Assembly: GCA_936450465.1 (NCBI GenBank)
Contig: OW388292.1
Location: forward strand, 4,049,756-4,113,755
Direction of reading: 5' to 3'
Source: Gibbula magus
Lineage: Eukaryota; Mollusca; Gastropoda; Trochida; Trochidae
DNA: 64,000 nt
Shown: positions 1 to 11,400 of the stretch, piece by piece
How the letters are laid out: the number at the start of each line of letters is the position of its first letter
How positions within the stretch are numbered: position 1 is the first letter of the stretch
Notes under the pieces: generated by a model
Database searches by the model: none
What the model saw: the letters and a program-made list of their open reading frames with translations, nothing else
Told to the model about the DNA's origin: nothing
Program-made: the position numbers and the translations under genes

Positions 1-448
1 GAATCAATAAAAAGAGTTCTACAACGAATGTCCATTTTTCGGTTAAGCTATGCGAGTCCATTTCCCTTCGAGTGGCCATCGGCTGTAGCGATACCTAAAC
101 ACTCAAAGTAGAGTTTTGAATATGGAACCATAATAGAATGGTCAATTATCTTGTTGTCTGAACTCTCAAATGACCTACAAATCTACCTCTCACACTGAAG
201 AGTTCCACGCCACTGTCGCTGTATGTGTCGCACCATTTTATTTCAATAGGGATAACCTTTTTCTATGGATGCAGGCTAATCGGATCGTGTAACGCGATGT
301 CTTACCCTCTAACATAACAATATATTGTTTAAACTATAAAGTATATATAAAGGCTTTTTAACGGTCATATATACTATCATATACTTATACATCATATCAT
401 ATACACAATATTTTGATAGAATACAATATTTCTAGAAAGTGGGGTGAT
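1..448. other. AT-rich non-coding flank
   Basis: No exon, promoter or element is recognised. An AATAAA at 6-11 on the + strand could be the polyadenylation signal of a gene lying off the left edge, but nothing else supports that. Confidence 0.4.
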
Positions 449-557
449 GAAGAATGAAGAACAATTTGATGGATACACAACTGCTTAATTCTATGTTGAA
501 ACGTCGCCTACATAGAGTAAATAAGTTGGGTATCCATAAAATTGTTCTTTATTCTTC
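449..557. repeat. Inverted repeat (foldback)
   Basis: Arms at 449-476 and 530-557 are 28 nt each and pair at 26 positions around a 53-nt loop. It sits just left of the palindromic minisatellite. It could be a MITE-like remnant or a chance foldback; no target-site duplication was identified. Confidence 0.65.
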
Positions 558-659
558 ATATACACGAGAGTTTACATACACTATACGCGTATACATGTGT
601 TTAATAAAATTGTGAAAAACGCTAGATGTGATAAAGTGGTCAAGGCTTTATAGAAGTTA

Positions 660-1733
660 TCTCCTACGTAGGAGATACTATGTCCTAGGTAGGAGATACT
701 ATCTCCTACGTAGGAGATACTAAGTCCTACGTATGAGATGTTAAGTCCTACGTAGGACATGCTAAGTCCTACGTAGGAGATACTATGTCCTACGTAGGAG
801 ATATTATCTCCTACGTAGGAGATACTAAGTCCTACGTAGGAGATATTATCTCCTACGTAGGAGATACTATGTCCTACGTACAAAATACTATGTCCTACGT
901 AGGAGATACTATGTCCTACGTAGGAGATACTAAGTCCTACGTAGGAGATACTAAGTCCTACGTATGAGATGTTAAGTCCTACGTAGGACATGCTAAGTCC
1001 TACGTAGGAGATACTATGTCCTACGTAGGAGATATTATCTCCTACGTAGGAGATACTAAGTCCTACGTAGGAGATATTATCTCCTACGTAGGAGATACTA
1101 TGTCCTACGTAGAAAATACTATGTCCTACGTAGGAGATACTATGTCCTACGTAGGAGATACTGAGTCCTACGTAGGAGATACTAAGTCCTACGTAGCAGA
1201 TACTATCTCCTAAGTGGGAGATACTATCTCCTACGTAGGAGATCCTATGTCCTGCGTAGGAGATACTATCTCCTACGTAGGAGATACTAAGTCCTACGTA
1301 GGAGATGTAAAGTCCTACGTAGGAGATACTAAGTCCTACGTAGGAGATACTAAGTCCTACGTAGGAGATACTAAGTCCTACGTAGGAGATGTAAAGTCCT
1401 ACGTAGGAGATACTAAGTCCTCCGTAGGAGATACTAAGTCCTACGTAGGAAATACTAAGTCCTACGTAGGAGATACTATGTCCTACGTAGGAGATACTAA
1501 GTCCTACGTAGGAGATACTAAGTCCTACGTAGCAGATACTATCTCCTAAGTAGGAGATACTATCTCCTAAGTAGGAGATACTATGTCCTACGTAGGAGAT
1601 GTTAAGTCCTACGTAGGAGATGCTAAGTTCTCCTACGTAGGAGATACTAAGTCCTACGTAGGATATACTAAGTCCTACGTAGGAGATACTATCTCCTACG
1701 TAGGAGATAGTATCTCCTACGTAGGAGATAGTA
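660..1733. repeat. 21-nt palindromic minisatellite
   Basis: About 50 copies of a 21-nt unit, each centred on the 12-nt perfect palindrome TCCTACGTAGGA followed by a GATACTA-type linker. Because 21 is a multiple of three, long open frames (repeated SYVGDTK and similar) run on both strands; they are by-products of the period. An 11-unit higher-order block (231 nt) is repeated, with the same variant order starting near 735 and again near 966. The last units (about 1540-1733) are more irregular. Confidence 0.95.
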
Positions 1734-1955
1734 TCACAAATATTTTGTCATCGTGACACTAATTCGCTTCCGTATTATTTCACTACGGATAATTGGTTTG
1801 TGTAATAAGATGTTTTGCTCTCTGAAGTAGATTTAAATGACATAAACTATCATTATAGATGGGAAATTGATTTTTTTGGGGCAAAATAACGTGCTACTGC
1901 CCCTTTAAAGGCAGAAGTTACAAGTAAGCCGGTTGGATGTTTGACAAAAACAGCA
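1734..1955. other. Unassigned spacer
   Basis: Non-coding. The stretch near 1790-1830 is loosely similar to 270-312, perhaps an old duplicated flank of the minisatellite. Nothing else is seen. Confidence 0.3.
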
Positions 1956-1985
1956 GTAGATTGATAGATAGATAGTGATAGATAT

Positions 1986-2042
<57 letters not shown>

Positions 2043-2051
2043 CAGATAGAC

Positions 2052-2088
<37 letters not shown>

Positions 2089-2157
2089 TATAGATAGATA
2101 GATAGATCGATAGATAGATAGATAGATATATAGATCGATAGATAGACAGATAGATAT

Positions 2158-2234
<77 letters not shown>
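1956..2234. repeat. GATA microsatellite
   Basis: About 275 nt of GATA tetranucleotides with scattered GACA and GATC interruptions. All frames on the minus strand are open as an L-S-I-Y repeat purely because of the tetramer. Confidence 0.97.
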
Positions 2235-3423
2235 GTCCAGTATATCATTGGCGGCTGTAGTTCTGAAATCATGCTTTAGATAAAGTCCCAATCCTAGCCT
2301 CTTTATCAAGAGTTACGAGAAATACCTCACTCTCCCCATTTCTTGTAGAAGGAAGTAGAAATGTCGATAAACGCATGGAGTGTCTGACATGATCATTATT
2401 ATACCTTTCTCTTTCAACTGGATTCTCAATACACAAAAAGTAAAGGAGCCCAAATTTTAATGTTAAAGTTTTCTAAGTTCATATTACGATTTACATAAAA
2501 CATAAGAGTTGAATACTGGTGCACTCCAGAACAAATTAATTCTCTTGAAATAAATATGAAGACATTTCCACCCTGCATGTCCAGTATGTTACATTCGACA
2601 TTTGATGTAATTTCGTGTAACGGTTTTGGTCATATGTTGGTTTTATCCGTGAAATCATCTTTTATGTAAAGACATACAATCAACCCCATATCATTGACTC
2701 TCTGGTCATCTCCCCGGTGTTTATCAGTGACCTGTGGCTGTGACCCAGTGGTCAGTTCGGACACGCGCCATGACACAATGAGTCGCGTGAAGAGCTGTAA
2801 GTAGAAGAAAGAGCGTGCCGCCAGTACGTGTGCTTCTCGCCACACCCTATACGGAACCCGAGCTCGTCTCACCACCGACCCTTTTCTCTAGTGATGACGT
2901 CATCCCGGCCGCCTCACCGCAAACAAACAAGTCAACCAGAGCCTCGCCCTCGGACGGTTTGAACACGTGACAGAATTGTATTTTCAACCTCAAACACCAA
3001 AGAGATGCGTTACAGTTTTTTCTAAGATTATCTTTTTTTAATTAACGAGTTTTTGAGAGCCTCCGCAACTGCTGTACATATAGTTACTGTTTACTAGACA
3101 CCGCCTTCGTGTTAGCTTACGGCGAGTACAATGTTGAAGGTCGTCAGACGAAATGTTTGTGCTGCGTGGATTAATGAAACCGCTTGATGAATGATTAACA
3201 CATTAACATTTTGACCACAAAAAAATCTGTTTGATGTGGTAAGATATCTTAATATAACAAAATTTATTTATGAAACAGTCATTATATTGGACATCGACCG
3301 CAACCTTGGAATACGTAGGGTTCCCTTACCGCTCTTGAGGTCAGCAAAGAAATGCAATTGGTATTTTGATTTAAGTTTAAAGTGAAGAAATGTACAAATA
3401 ATATAAAACACGCCTGTCAATAG
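2235..3423. other. Non-coding, with a GC-rich patch and CRE motif
   Basis: No gene is recognised. About 2690-2975 is more GC- and CpG-rich than its surroundings and holds a perfect CRE palindrome TGACGTCA (2894-2901) and a CACGTG E-box near 2964. This resembles a promoter-like island, but no convincing exon follows on either strand. A minus-strand frame of 81 codons at 2630-2875 matches nothing I know. Confidence 0.35.
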
Positions 3424-3439
3424 TTGTACTTGTTATCTA

Positions 3440-4318
3440 TTTACTTACAATGTATTGGTTATCAACGCACTTTTTATTGGTCACATATATTTACGTGGTA
3501 TTTATTGGTTATCTATATACGTTATACGTATTTGTTATCTATCTACGTATCATATATTGATTATCTATCTACGTACTATGTATTGGTTATTTATCTACGT
3601 ACTATATATTGGTTATCTATATACGTATCATATAGTGATTATCTATCTACGTACTATGTATTGGTTATCTATCTACGTATCATATATTATTAATCTATCT
3701 ACGTACTATGTATTGGTTATCTATCAAGTACAACGTATTGTTGTTTTTTTTTAATCTACGAACTACGTACAGTAACTATGAATTGGTTATCTATATACGT
3801 ACTATATATTCGTTTTCTATATACGTACTATATATTGGTTATCTATATTCGTACTATATATTGGTTATCTATATACCTACTATAGATTGGTTATCTATAT
3901 ACCTACTATATGTTGGTTTTCTATCTACGTACAATATATTGGTTATCTATCTACGTACTATATATTCGTTATCTATCTACGTACTATTTATTGGTTATCT
4001 ATCTACGTACTATTTATTCGTTTTTATATACGTACTATATATTGGTTATTTATCTACGTACTATATAGTGGTTATCTATATACGTACTATATATTGGTTA
4101 TCTATCTACGTACTATATATTGGTTATCTATCTACGTACTATATATTGGTTATTTATCTACGTACTATATATTGGTTACCTATCTACGTACTATATATTG
4201 GTTATCTATCTACGTACTATATATTGGTTATCTATATACGTACTATATATTGGTTATTTATCTACGTACTATATATTGGTTATCTATCTATGTACTATAT
4301 ATTCGTTATCTATCTATA
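3440..4318. repeat. 26-nt minisatellite
   Basis: About 33 copies of a 26-nt unit that reads roughly ATTGGTTATCTATC then TACGTACTATAT. Since 26 is not a multiple of three, three units make a 26-residue periodic translation, and stop-free frames appear in all three forward phases. These are not proteins. Confidence 0.95.
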
Positions 4319-4900
4319 TCGGGTCCCGTTAATTCCTATGACCTTGAAGGTAACTACCTTCAGGTTTTTTAATCAAACTTTGCACTATAAATTATAATTT
4401 GTTATTTTTCGCCTCGCTTGAAACGAGCACCTGCAGATAGTAAAGCGAGATTATTGTAAAAAGCTCCAAGTGTTGCACCTTCACTGTGGGAGACCTGGAA
4501 TTAACAGTAAAAAGTGTCAACCTTTCAACCCATGTTTCTGAAAATAATATTCACACATGCGTAAATCGACCACCTCGTGAGTGTAGATTCAAGCCTTACT
4601 GTTTATGTTATTGTCTCTGCAACTGTAAACTTGTTTATTTCGTCACAGTTTGACCCACGTACATTTCCGTGTTTCTACAGTGACAGAGTGACATCAGCCG
4701 GGCGCCAGGCCGTATGTGGAACACAGCGTGTTCAGATCGACTGCAAGCCGACAACTTGTATATCAGTGGCCAGCCACTCGGGATCCAGCAGAGTTACTAA
4801 AATTGAAATCGACCCACGTTGCGATCAAATATGGCGGACAAACCCTGCCCCGAAACCACGAACTGGTGCCGTGCGGTCACGTGACACCAATAGTGAATGG
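4319..4900. other. Region upstream of gene 1
   Basis: No confident exon. A CACGTG E-box lies at about 4878-4883, upstream of the TATA-like element of gene 1. Short forward frames at 4577-4912 and 4716-4988 have no recognisable product. Confidence 0.35.
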
Positions 4901-4960
4901 AGTTGGATGTGAGACGTGTTATATATACACAAGTGGGGAAACTTCTCAACACACTGAACT
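4876..4960 (+). promoter_or_regulatory. Putative gene 1 core promoter
   Basis: An E-box (CACGTG, about 4878-4883) is followed by a TATATATA-type element at about 4919-4927 and a pyrimidine/CA initiator-like TCAACAC some 25-30 nt downstream (about 4947). The spacing suits a TATA promoter firing into a non-coding first exon. It is inferred from motif spacing only. Confidence 0.4.
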
Positions 4961-5264
4961 TGTTGCCGGAGGGGACGCCTGGAAATGAAAGATAGCGTTT
5001 GATCACGATTTTCTTACTTTTCCTTTAAAACACTAACAGAATTAGTACAGTGGAAGTGATTACAAGAGAAAGATCAAGAACAGTTAACTTTCGAAGACTG
5101 ACAGTTAAGAAGCACATTGTTTCGTCTGGGAGCTACACCATCATCGTCAGTGTCTCAGAACTCCATTACGCCGTGCCTTCAAACAGGATTTATATACTCG
5201 TGTTGCTGTTGGGAGGATACCATTGTGAAGCATATTCATTCTAAAACTTTAACGTAACGAACAG
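4950..5264 (+). other. Putative non-coding exon 1 of gene 1
   Basis: The segment between the putative start site and a strong splice donor (CAG then GTAAGA, intron from 5265). It would join to the acceptor ending at 5419 (TGCAG), putting the start codon of gene 1 in exon 2. Both the start site and the exon are predictions. Confidence 0.4.
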
Positions 5265-5419
5265 GTAAGATACATTAAAATTATTTTTAGCCAATTTACA
5301 ATGCCTAGTCGTTTGCAGTAATAATTTTGAATGCAAAGATGTAATGTTATCAATATGTAACTATATATAAACCTACAAATAATATTATATCCTTGATAAT
5401 ATCAATTCTACCAATGCAG

Positions 5420-5493
5420 ACAGAACTATGGTGATCGGGGTTATCCGTCGGCCCATGGTGGTAACACCAAATGACATTCGGAGGAATTCAAAG
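5420..5493 (+). CDS. Gene 1 exon 2, start codon
   Basis: The acceptor ends at 5419 (TGCAG) and the donor begins at 5494 (AAG then GTATAT). Coding starts at 5428: 22 codons reading M-V-I-G-V-I-R-R-P and so on, ending in phase 0, which matches the phase 0 start of the next exon at 5808. It replaces the whole membrane region present in gene 2. An in-frame ATG at 5784 lies in the following intron and would be an alternative start if that intron is not removed. Confidence 0.5.
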
Positions 5494-8400
5494 GTATATT
5501 TTCATATTATACTGCAAATTAAGAAAATGTGAAGTAAAGTAATTAAATTTAAAACACTAACCGGCGCTATACAAATGTTTATATGTATGAATGTATGTAT
5601 GTATGTATGTATGTGTGTATGTATGTGATACATATGTATGTATGTCCGATGTATGTATGTATGCATGTATGTATGTATGTATGTATATAAAAACTAAACC
5701 CTTAACAAATAAAACCATTTAATTTCTGTTTTATGGAATAAAAAACATAACAATATGATCAAACAAAGACAAAACTTTAATAGATGTCTTACGATATCAA
5801 CTTTCAGACAACACCTAAGAAGGAAAAACTGACAATAGCATGTGCCCTTTTTAACTCAAAGAAGGCATCTGCTTTAATGAAAGCTGCAAATATTCTCTCA
5901 AGCGGAGGAGTGATTGGAACTCCCACAGACACTGTGTATGCCATCGGCGCCTCCTGCAAGCACCCTGAATCCATCCGTAAAATTTACACTGTCAAGGAAC
6001 GTCCTGCAGAGAAACCCATCTGTCTGTGCCTGTCCAACCTGGACCAGTTGAAAGCCGCCAAACCCGACTTCAGTCCTCTTCTTTGGAACTTCATGGAGAG
6101 ATGCTACCCAGGTGGCATCAGCTGTGTGGTACCCAAAGGAGAATGGATGTACAATCTTGGGGTCGGCGATGCCTATGATATCGTAGGCACCAAGGACAGC
6201 ATCTGCATCCGTGTCCCTGACAGCTCAGTCCTGGCTTATCTTGTGTCTGTTTCTGGTCCAATTGCCATTACCTCCGGCAATCCCAGTGGAGGAGCTGACA
6301 GCATCCACCATGACATGCTCATCAACTCACTGGGTAAGTTTCCACCCTCTGCCATTCCAATATTACAGTCAATCTGGCATTATACTCAAAAGGGATAAGC
6401 AATATTCTCAAACTATAACCCTACAACTGTTTTATTTCTAATGTGCAACGGATAAAATTGTTTTTGTCATGTATATTCATATTCACACTTGTGGTCGCCA
6501 ATGACAAGCTGTATGAAAACGGTGATATTTTCCTCAACTAATGACAGTCATGGCATCATCTTGCATTTTGTATTCTTTTCTCTTCAGGACACAAACTCGA
6601 TGCCATGATCTGTGACGGAGATTCAAGAGAGCTGAGTGCATCAACAGTCGTCAACTGCACGAAAATCGATCAAGGTAAAGGTTTTGAATTAGTCTCTTGC
6701 CTTGTTTGAAATGTTGGACACCACACAAAGGAAATTGGTGCAAATGAAATATTAGCTTCATTTATCCTGTTGAATCCAAAACAACTTTTCTAATTCACAT
6801 CATTAGCTAATATTGTCACACTTAGTGGGTGTTTCTCTTCGATTTGTTATATCAAGATATACTGGAACTCACAGATTGTTTCTTGACTTGACAGGTGAAA
6901 TCAGCTACTTTCGAGTCGGGTGTACACCAAAGGAAATTGTTGACAAGCATTTCGAAGATGCCCAATCAGTAGTTGAGGGCAGAAGCAGCTATCCTCCTTG
7001 TCCACTGTACGAGTCCCGCAAATCCTCCGACCTGAGAACCGTGGCTGGTATCCTGAGCAATGGTGGCGTTGTTGGAACTCCCACAGACACTGTGTATGCC
7101 ATCGGCGCCTCCTGCAAGCACCCTGAATCCATCCGTAAAATTTACACTGTCAAGGAACGTCCTACAGAGAAACCCATCTGTCTGTGCCTGTCCAACCTGG
7201 ACCAGTTGAAAGCCGCCAAACCCGACTTCAGTCCTCTTCTTTGGAACTTCATGGAGAGATGCTACCCAGGTGGCATCAGCTGTGTGGTACCCAAAGGAGA
7301 ATGGATGTACAATCTTGGGGTCGGCGATGCCTATGATATCGTAGGCACCAAGGACAGCATCTGCATCCGTGTCCCTGACAGCTCAGTCCTGGCTTATCTT
7401 GTGTCTGTTTCTGGTCCAATTGCCATTACCTCCGGCAATCCCAGTGGAGGAGCTGACAGCATCCACCATGACATGCTCATCAACTCACTGGGTAAGTTTC
7501 CACCCTCTGTCATTCCAATATTACAGTCAATCTAGCATTATACTAAAAAGGGATAAGCAATATTCTCAAACGACAACTCTACAACTGTTTTATTTCTAAT
7601 GTGCAACGGATAAAATTGTTTTTGTCATGTATATTCATATTCACACTTGTGGTCGACAATGACAAGCTGTATGAAAATGGTGATATTTTCCTCAACTAAT
7701 GACAGTCATGGCATCATCTTGCATTTTGTATTCTTTTCTCTTCAGGACACAAACTCGATGCCATGATCTGTGACGGAGATTCAAGAGAGCTGAGTGCATC
7801 AACAGTCGTCAACTGCACGAAAATCGATCAAGGTAAAGGTTTTGAATTAGTCTCTTGCCTTGTTTGAAATGTTGGACACCACACAAAGGAAATTGGTGCA
7901 AATGAAATATTAGCTTCATTTATCCTGTTGAATCCAAAACAACTTTTCTAATTCACATCATTAGCTAATATTGTCACACTTAGTGGGTGTTTCTCTTCGA
8001 TTTGTTATATCAAGATATACTGGAACTCACAGATTGTTTCTTGACTTGACAGGTGAGATCAGCTACTTTCGAGTCGGGTGTACACCAAAGGAAATTGTTG
8101 ACAAGCATTTCGAAGATGCCCAATCAGTAGTTGAGGGCAGAAGCAGCTATCCTCCTTGTCCACTGTACGAGTCCCGCAAATCCTCCGACCTGAGAACCGT
8201 GGCTGGTGTCCTGAGCAATGGTGGCGTTGTTGGAACGCCCACAGACACTGTGTATGCCATCGGCGTCTCCTGCAAGCACCCTGAATCCATCCGTAAAATT
8301 TACACTGTCAAGGAACGTCCTGCAGAGAAACCCATCTGTCTGTGCCTGTCCAACCTGGACCAGTTGAAAGCCGCCAAACCCGACTTCAGTCCTCTTCTTT

Positions 8401-11400
8401 GGAACTTCATGGAGAGATGCTACCCAGGTGGCATCAGCTGTGTGGTACCCAAAGGAGAATGGATGTACAATCTTGGGGTCGGCGATGCCTATGATATCGT
8501 AGGCACCAAGGACAGCATCTGCATCCGTGTCCCTGACAGCTCAGTCCTGGCTTATCTTGTGTCTGTTTCTGGTCCAATTGCCATTACCTCCGGCAATCCC
8601 AGTGGAGGAGCTGACAGCATCCACCATGACATGCTCATCAACTCACTGGGTAAGTTTCCACCCTCTGCCATTCCAATATTACAGTCAATCTGGCATTATA
8701 CTCAAAAGGGATAAGCAATATTCTCAAACTATAACCCTACAACTGTTTTATTTCTAATGTGCAACGGATAAAATTGTTTTTGTCATGTATATTCATATTC
8801 ACACTTGTGGTCGCCAATGACAAGCTGTATGAAAACGGTGATATTTTCCTCAACTAATGACAGTCATGGCATCATCTTGCATTTTGTATTCTTTTCTCTT
8901 CAGGACACAAACTCGATGCCATGATCTGTGACGGAGATTCAAGAGAGCTGAGTGCATCAACAGTCGTCAACTGCACGAAAATCGATCAAGGTAAAGGTTT
9001 TGAATTAGTCTCTTGCCTTTTTTGAAATGTTGGACACCACACAAAGGAAATTGGTGCAAATGAAATATTAGCTTCATTTATCCTGTTGAATCCAAAACAA
9101 CTTTTCTAATTCACATCATTAGCTAATATTGTCACACTTAGTGGGTGTTTCTCTTCGATTTGTTATATCAAGATATACTGGAACTCACAGATTGTTTCTT
9201 GACTTGACAGGTGAGATCAGCTACTTTCGAGTCGGGTGTACACCAAAGGAAATTGTTGACAAGCATTTCGAAGATGCCCAATCAGTAGTTGAGGGCAGAA
9301 GCAGCTATCCTCCTTGTCCACTGTACGAGTCCCGCAAATCCTCCGACCTGAGAACCGTGGCTGGTATCCTGAGCAATGGTGGCGTTGTTGGAACTCCCAC
9401 AGACACTGTGTATGCCATCGGCGCCTCCTGCAAGCACCCTGAATCCATCCGTAAAATTTACACTGTCAAGGAACGTCCTGCAGAGAAACCCATCTGTCTG
9501 TGCCTGTCCAACCTGGACCAGTTGAAAGCCGCCAAACCCGACTTCAGTCCTCTTCTTTGGAACTTCATGGAGAGATGCTACCCAGGTGGCATCAGCTGTG
9601 TGGTACCCAAAGGAGAATGGATGTACAATCTTGGGGTCGGCGATGCCTATGATATCGTAGGCACCAAGGACAGCATCTGCATCCGTGTCCCTGACAGCTC
9701 AGTCCTGGCTTATCTTGTGTCTGTTTCTGGTCCAATTGCCATTACCTCCGGCAATCCCAGTGGAGGAGCTGACAGCATCCACCATGACATGCTCATCAAC
9801 TCACTGGGTAAGTTTCCACACTCTGTCATTCCAATATTACAGTCAATCTGGCATTATACTAAAAAGGGATAAGCAATATTCTCAAACGACAACTCTACAA
9901 CTGTTTTATTTCTAATGTGCAACGGATAAAATTGTTTTTGTCATGTATATTCATATTCACACTTGTGGTCGACAATGACAAGCTGTATGAAAATGGTGAT
10001 ATTTTCCTCAACTAATGACAGTCATGGCATCATCTTGCATTTTGTATTCTTTTCTCTTCAGGACACAAACTCGATGCCATGATCTGTGACGGAGATTCAA
10101 GAGAGCTGAGTGCATCAACAGTCGTCAACTGCACGAAAATCGATCAAGGTAAAGGTTTTGAATTAGTCTCTTGCCTTGTTTGAAATGTTGGACACCACAC
10201 AAAGGAAATTGGTGCAAATGAAATATTAGCTTCATTTATCCTGTTGAATCCAAAACAACTTTTCTAATTCACATCATTAGCTAATATTGTCACACTTAGT
10301 GGGTGTTTCTCTTCGATTTGTTATATCAAGATATACTGGAACTCACAGATTGTTTCTTGACTTGACAGGTGAGATCAGCTACTTTCGAGTCGGGTGTACA
10401 CCAAAGGAAATTGTTGACAAGCATTTCGAAGATGCCCAATCAGTAGTTGAGGGCAGAAGCAGCTATCCTCCTTGTCCACTGTACGAGTCCCGCAAATCCT
10501 CCGACCTGAGAACCGTGGCTGGTGTCCTGAGCAATGGTGGCGTTGTTGGAACTCCCACAGACACTGTGTATGCCATCGGCGCCTCCTGCAAGCACCCTGA
10601 ATCCATCCGTAAAATTTACACTGTCAAGGAACGTCCTGCAGAGAAACCCATCTGTCTTTGCCTGTCCAACCTGGACCAGTTGAAAGCCGCCAAACCCGAC
10701 TTCAGTCCTCTTCTTTGGAACTTCATGGAGAGATGCTACCCAGGTGGCATCAGCTGTGTGGTACCCAAAGGAGAATGGATGTACAATCTTGGGGTCGGCG
10801 ATGCCTATGATATCGTAGGCACCAAGGACAGCATCTGCATCCGTGTCCCTGACAGCTCAGTCCTGGCTTATCTTGTGTCTGTTTCTGGTCCAATTGCCAT
10901 TACCTCCGGCAATCCCAGTGGAGGAGCTGACAGCATCCACCATGACATGCTCATCAACTCACTGGGTAAGTTTCCACCCTCTGTCATTCCAATATTACAG
11001 TCAATCTGGCATTATACTCAAAAGGGATAAGCAATATTCTCAAACTACAACCCTACAACTGTTTTATTTCTAATGTGCAACGGATAAAATTGTTTTTGTC
11101 ATGTATATTCATATTCACACTTGTGGTCGACGATGACAAGCTGTATGAAAATGGTGATATTTTCCTCAACTAATGACAGTCATGGCATCATCTTGCATTT
11201 TGTATTCTTTTCTCTTCAGGACACAAACTCGATGCCATGATCTGTGACGGAGATTCAAGAGAGCTGAGTGCATCAACAGTCGTCAACTGCACGAAAATCG
11301 ATCAAGGTAAAGGTTTTGAATTAGTCTCTTGCCTTGTTTGAAATGTTGGACACCACACAAAGGAAATTGGTGCAAATGAAATATTAGCTTCATTTATCCT

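Noticed and set aside
581..1549. Long SYVGDTK-type open frames on both strands
   Set aside because: The 21-nt period keeps every frame free of stops; no start context, splice sites or non-repetitive coding sequence.
660..1733. CRISPR array
   Set aside because: Palindromic repeats are directly tandem with no unique spacers, and the window is eukaryotic.
1853..2309. Minus-strand LSIY repeat proteins
   Set aside because: Translation of a GATA microsatellite.
3424..4397. Three overlapping forward frames of Tyr/Ile-rich repeats
   Set aside because: They come from the 26-nt minisatellite in all three phases.
5784..6398. 204-codon frame taken as a complete single-domain YrdC gene
   Set aside because: It runs past a perfect donor at 6334 into intron sequence and lacks the closing strands of the domain, which lie in exon B0 and A1.
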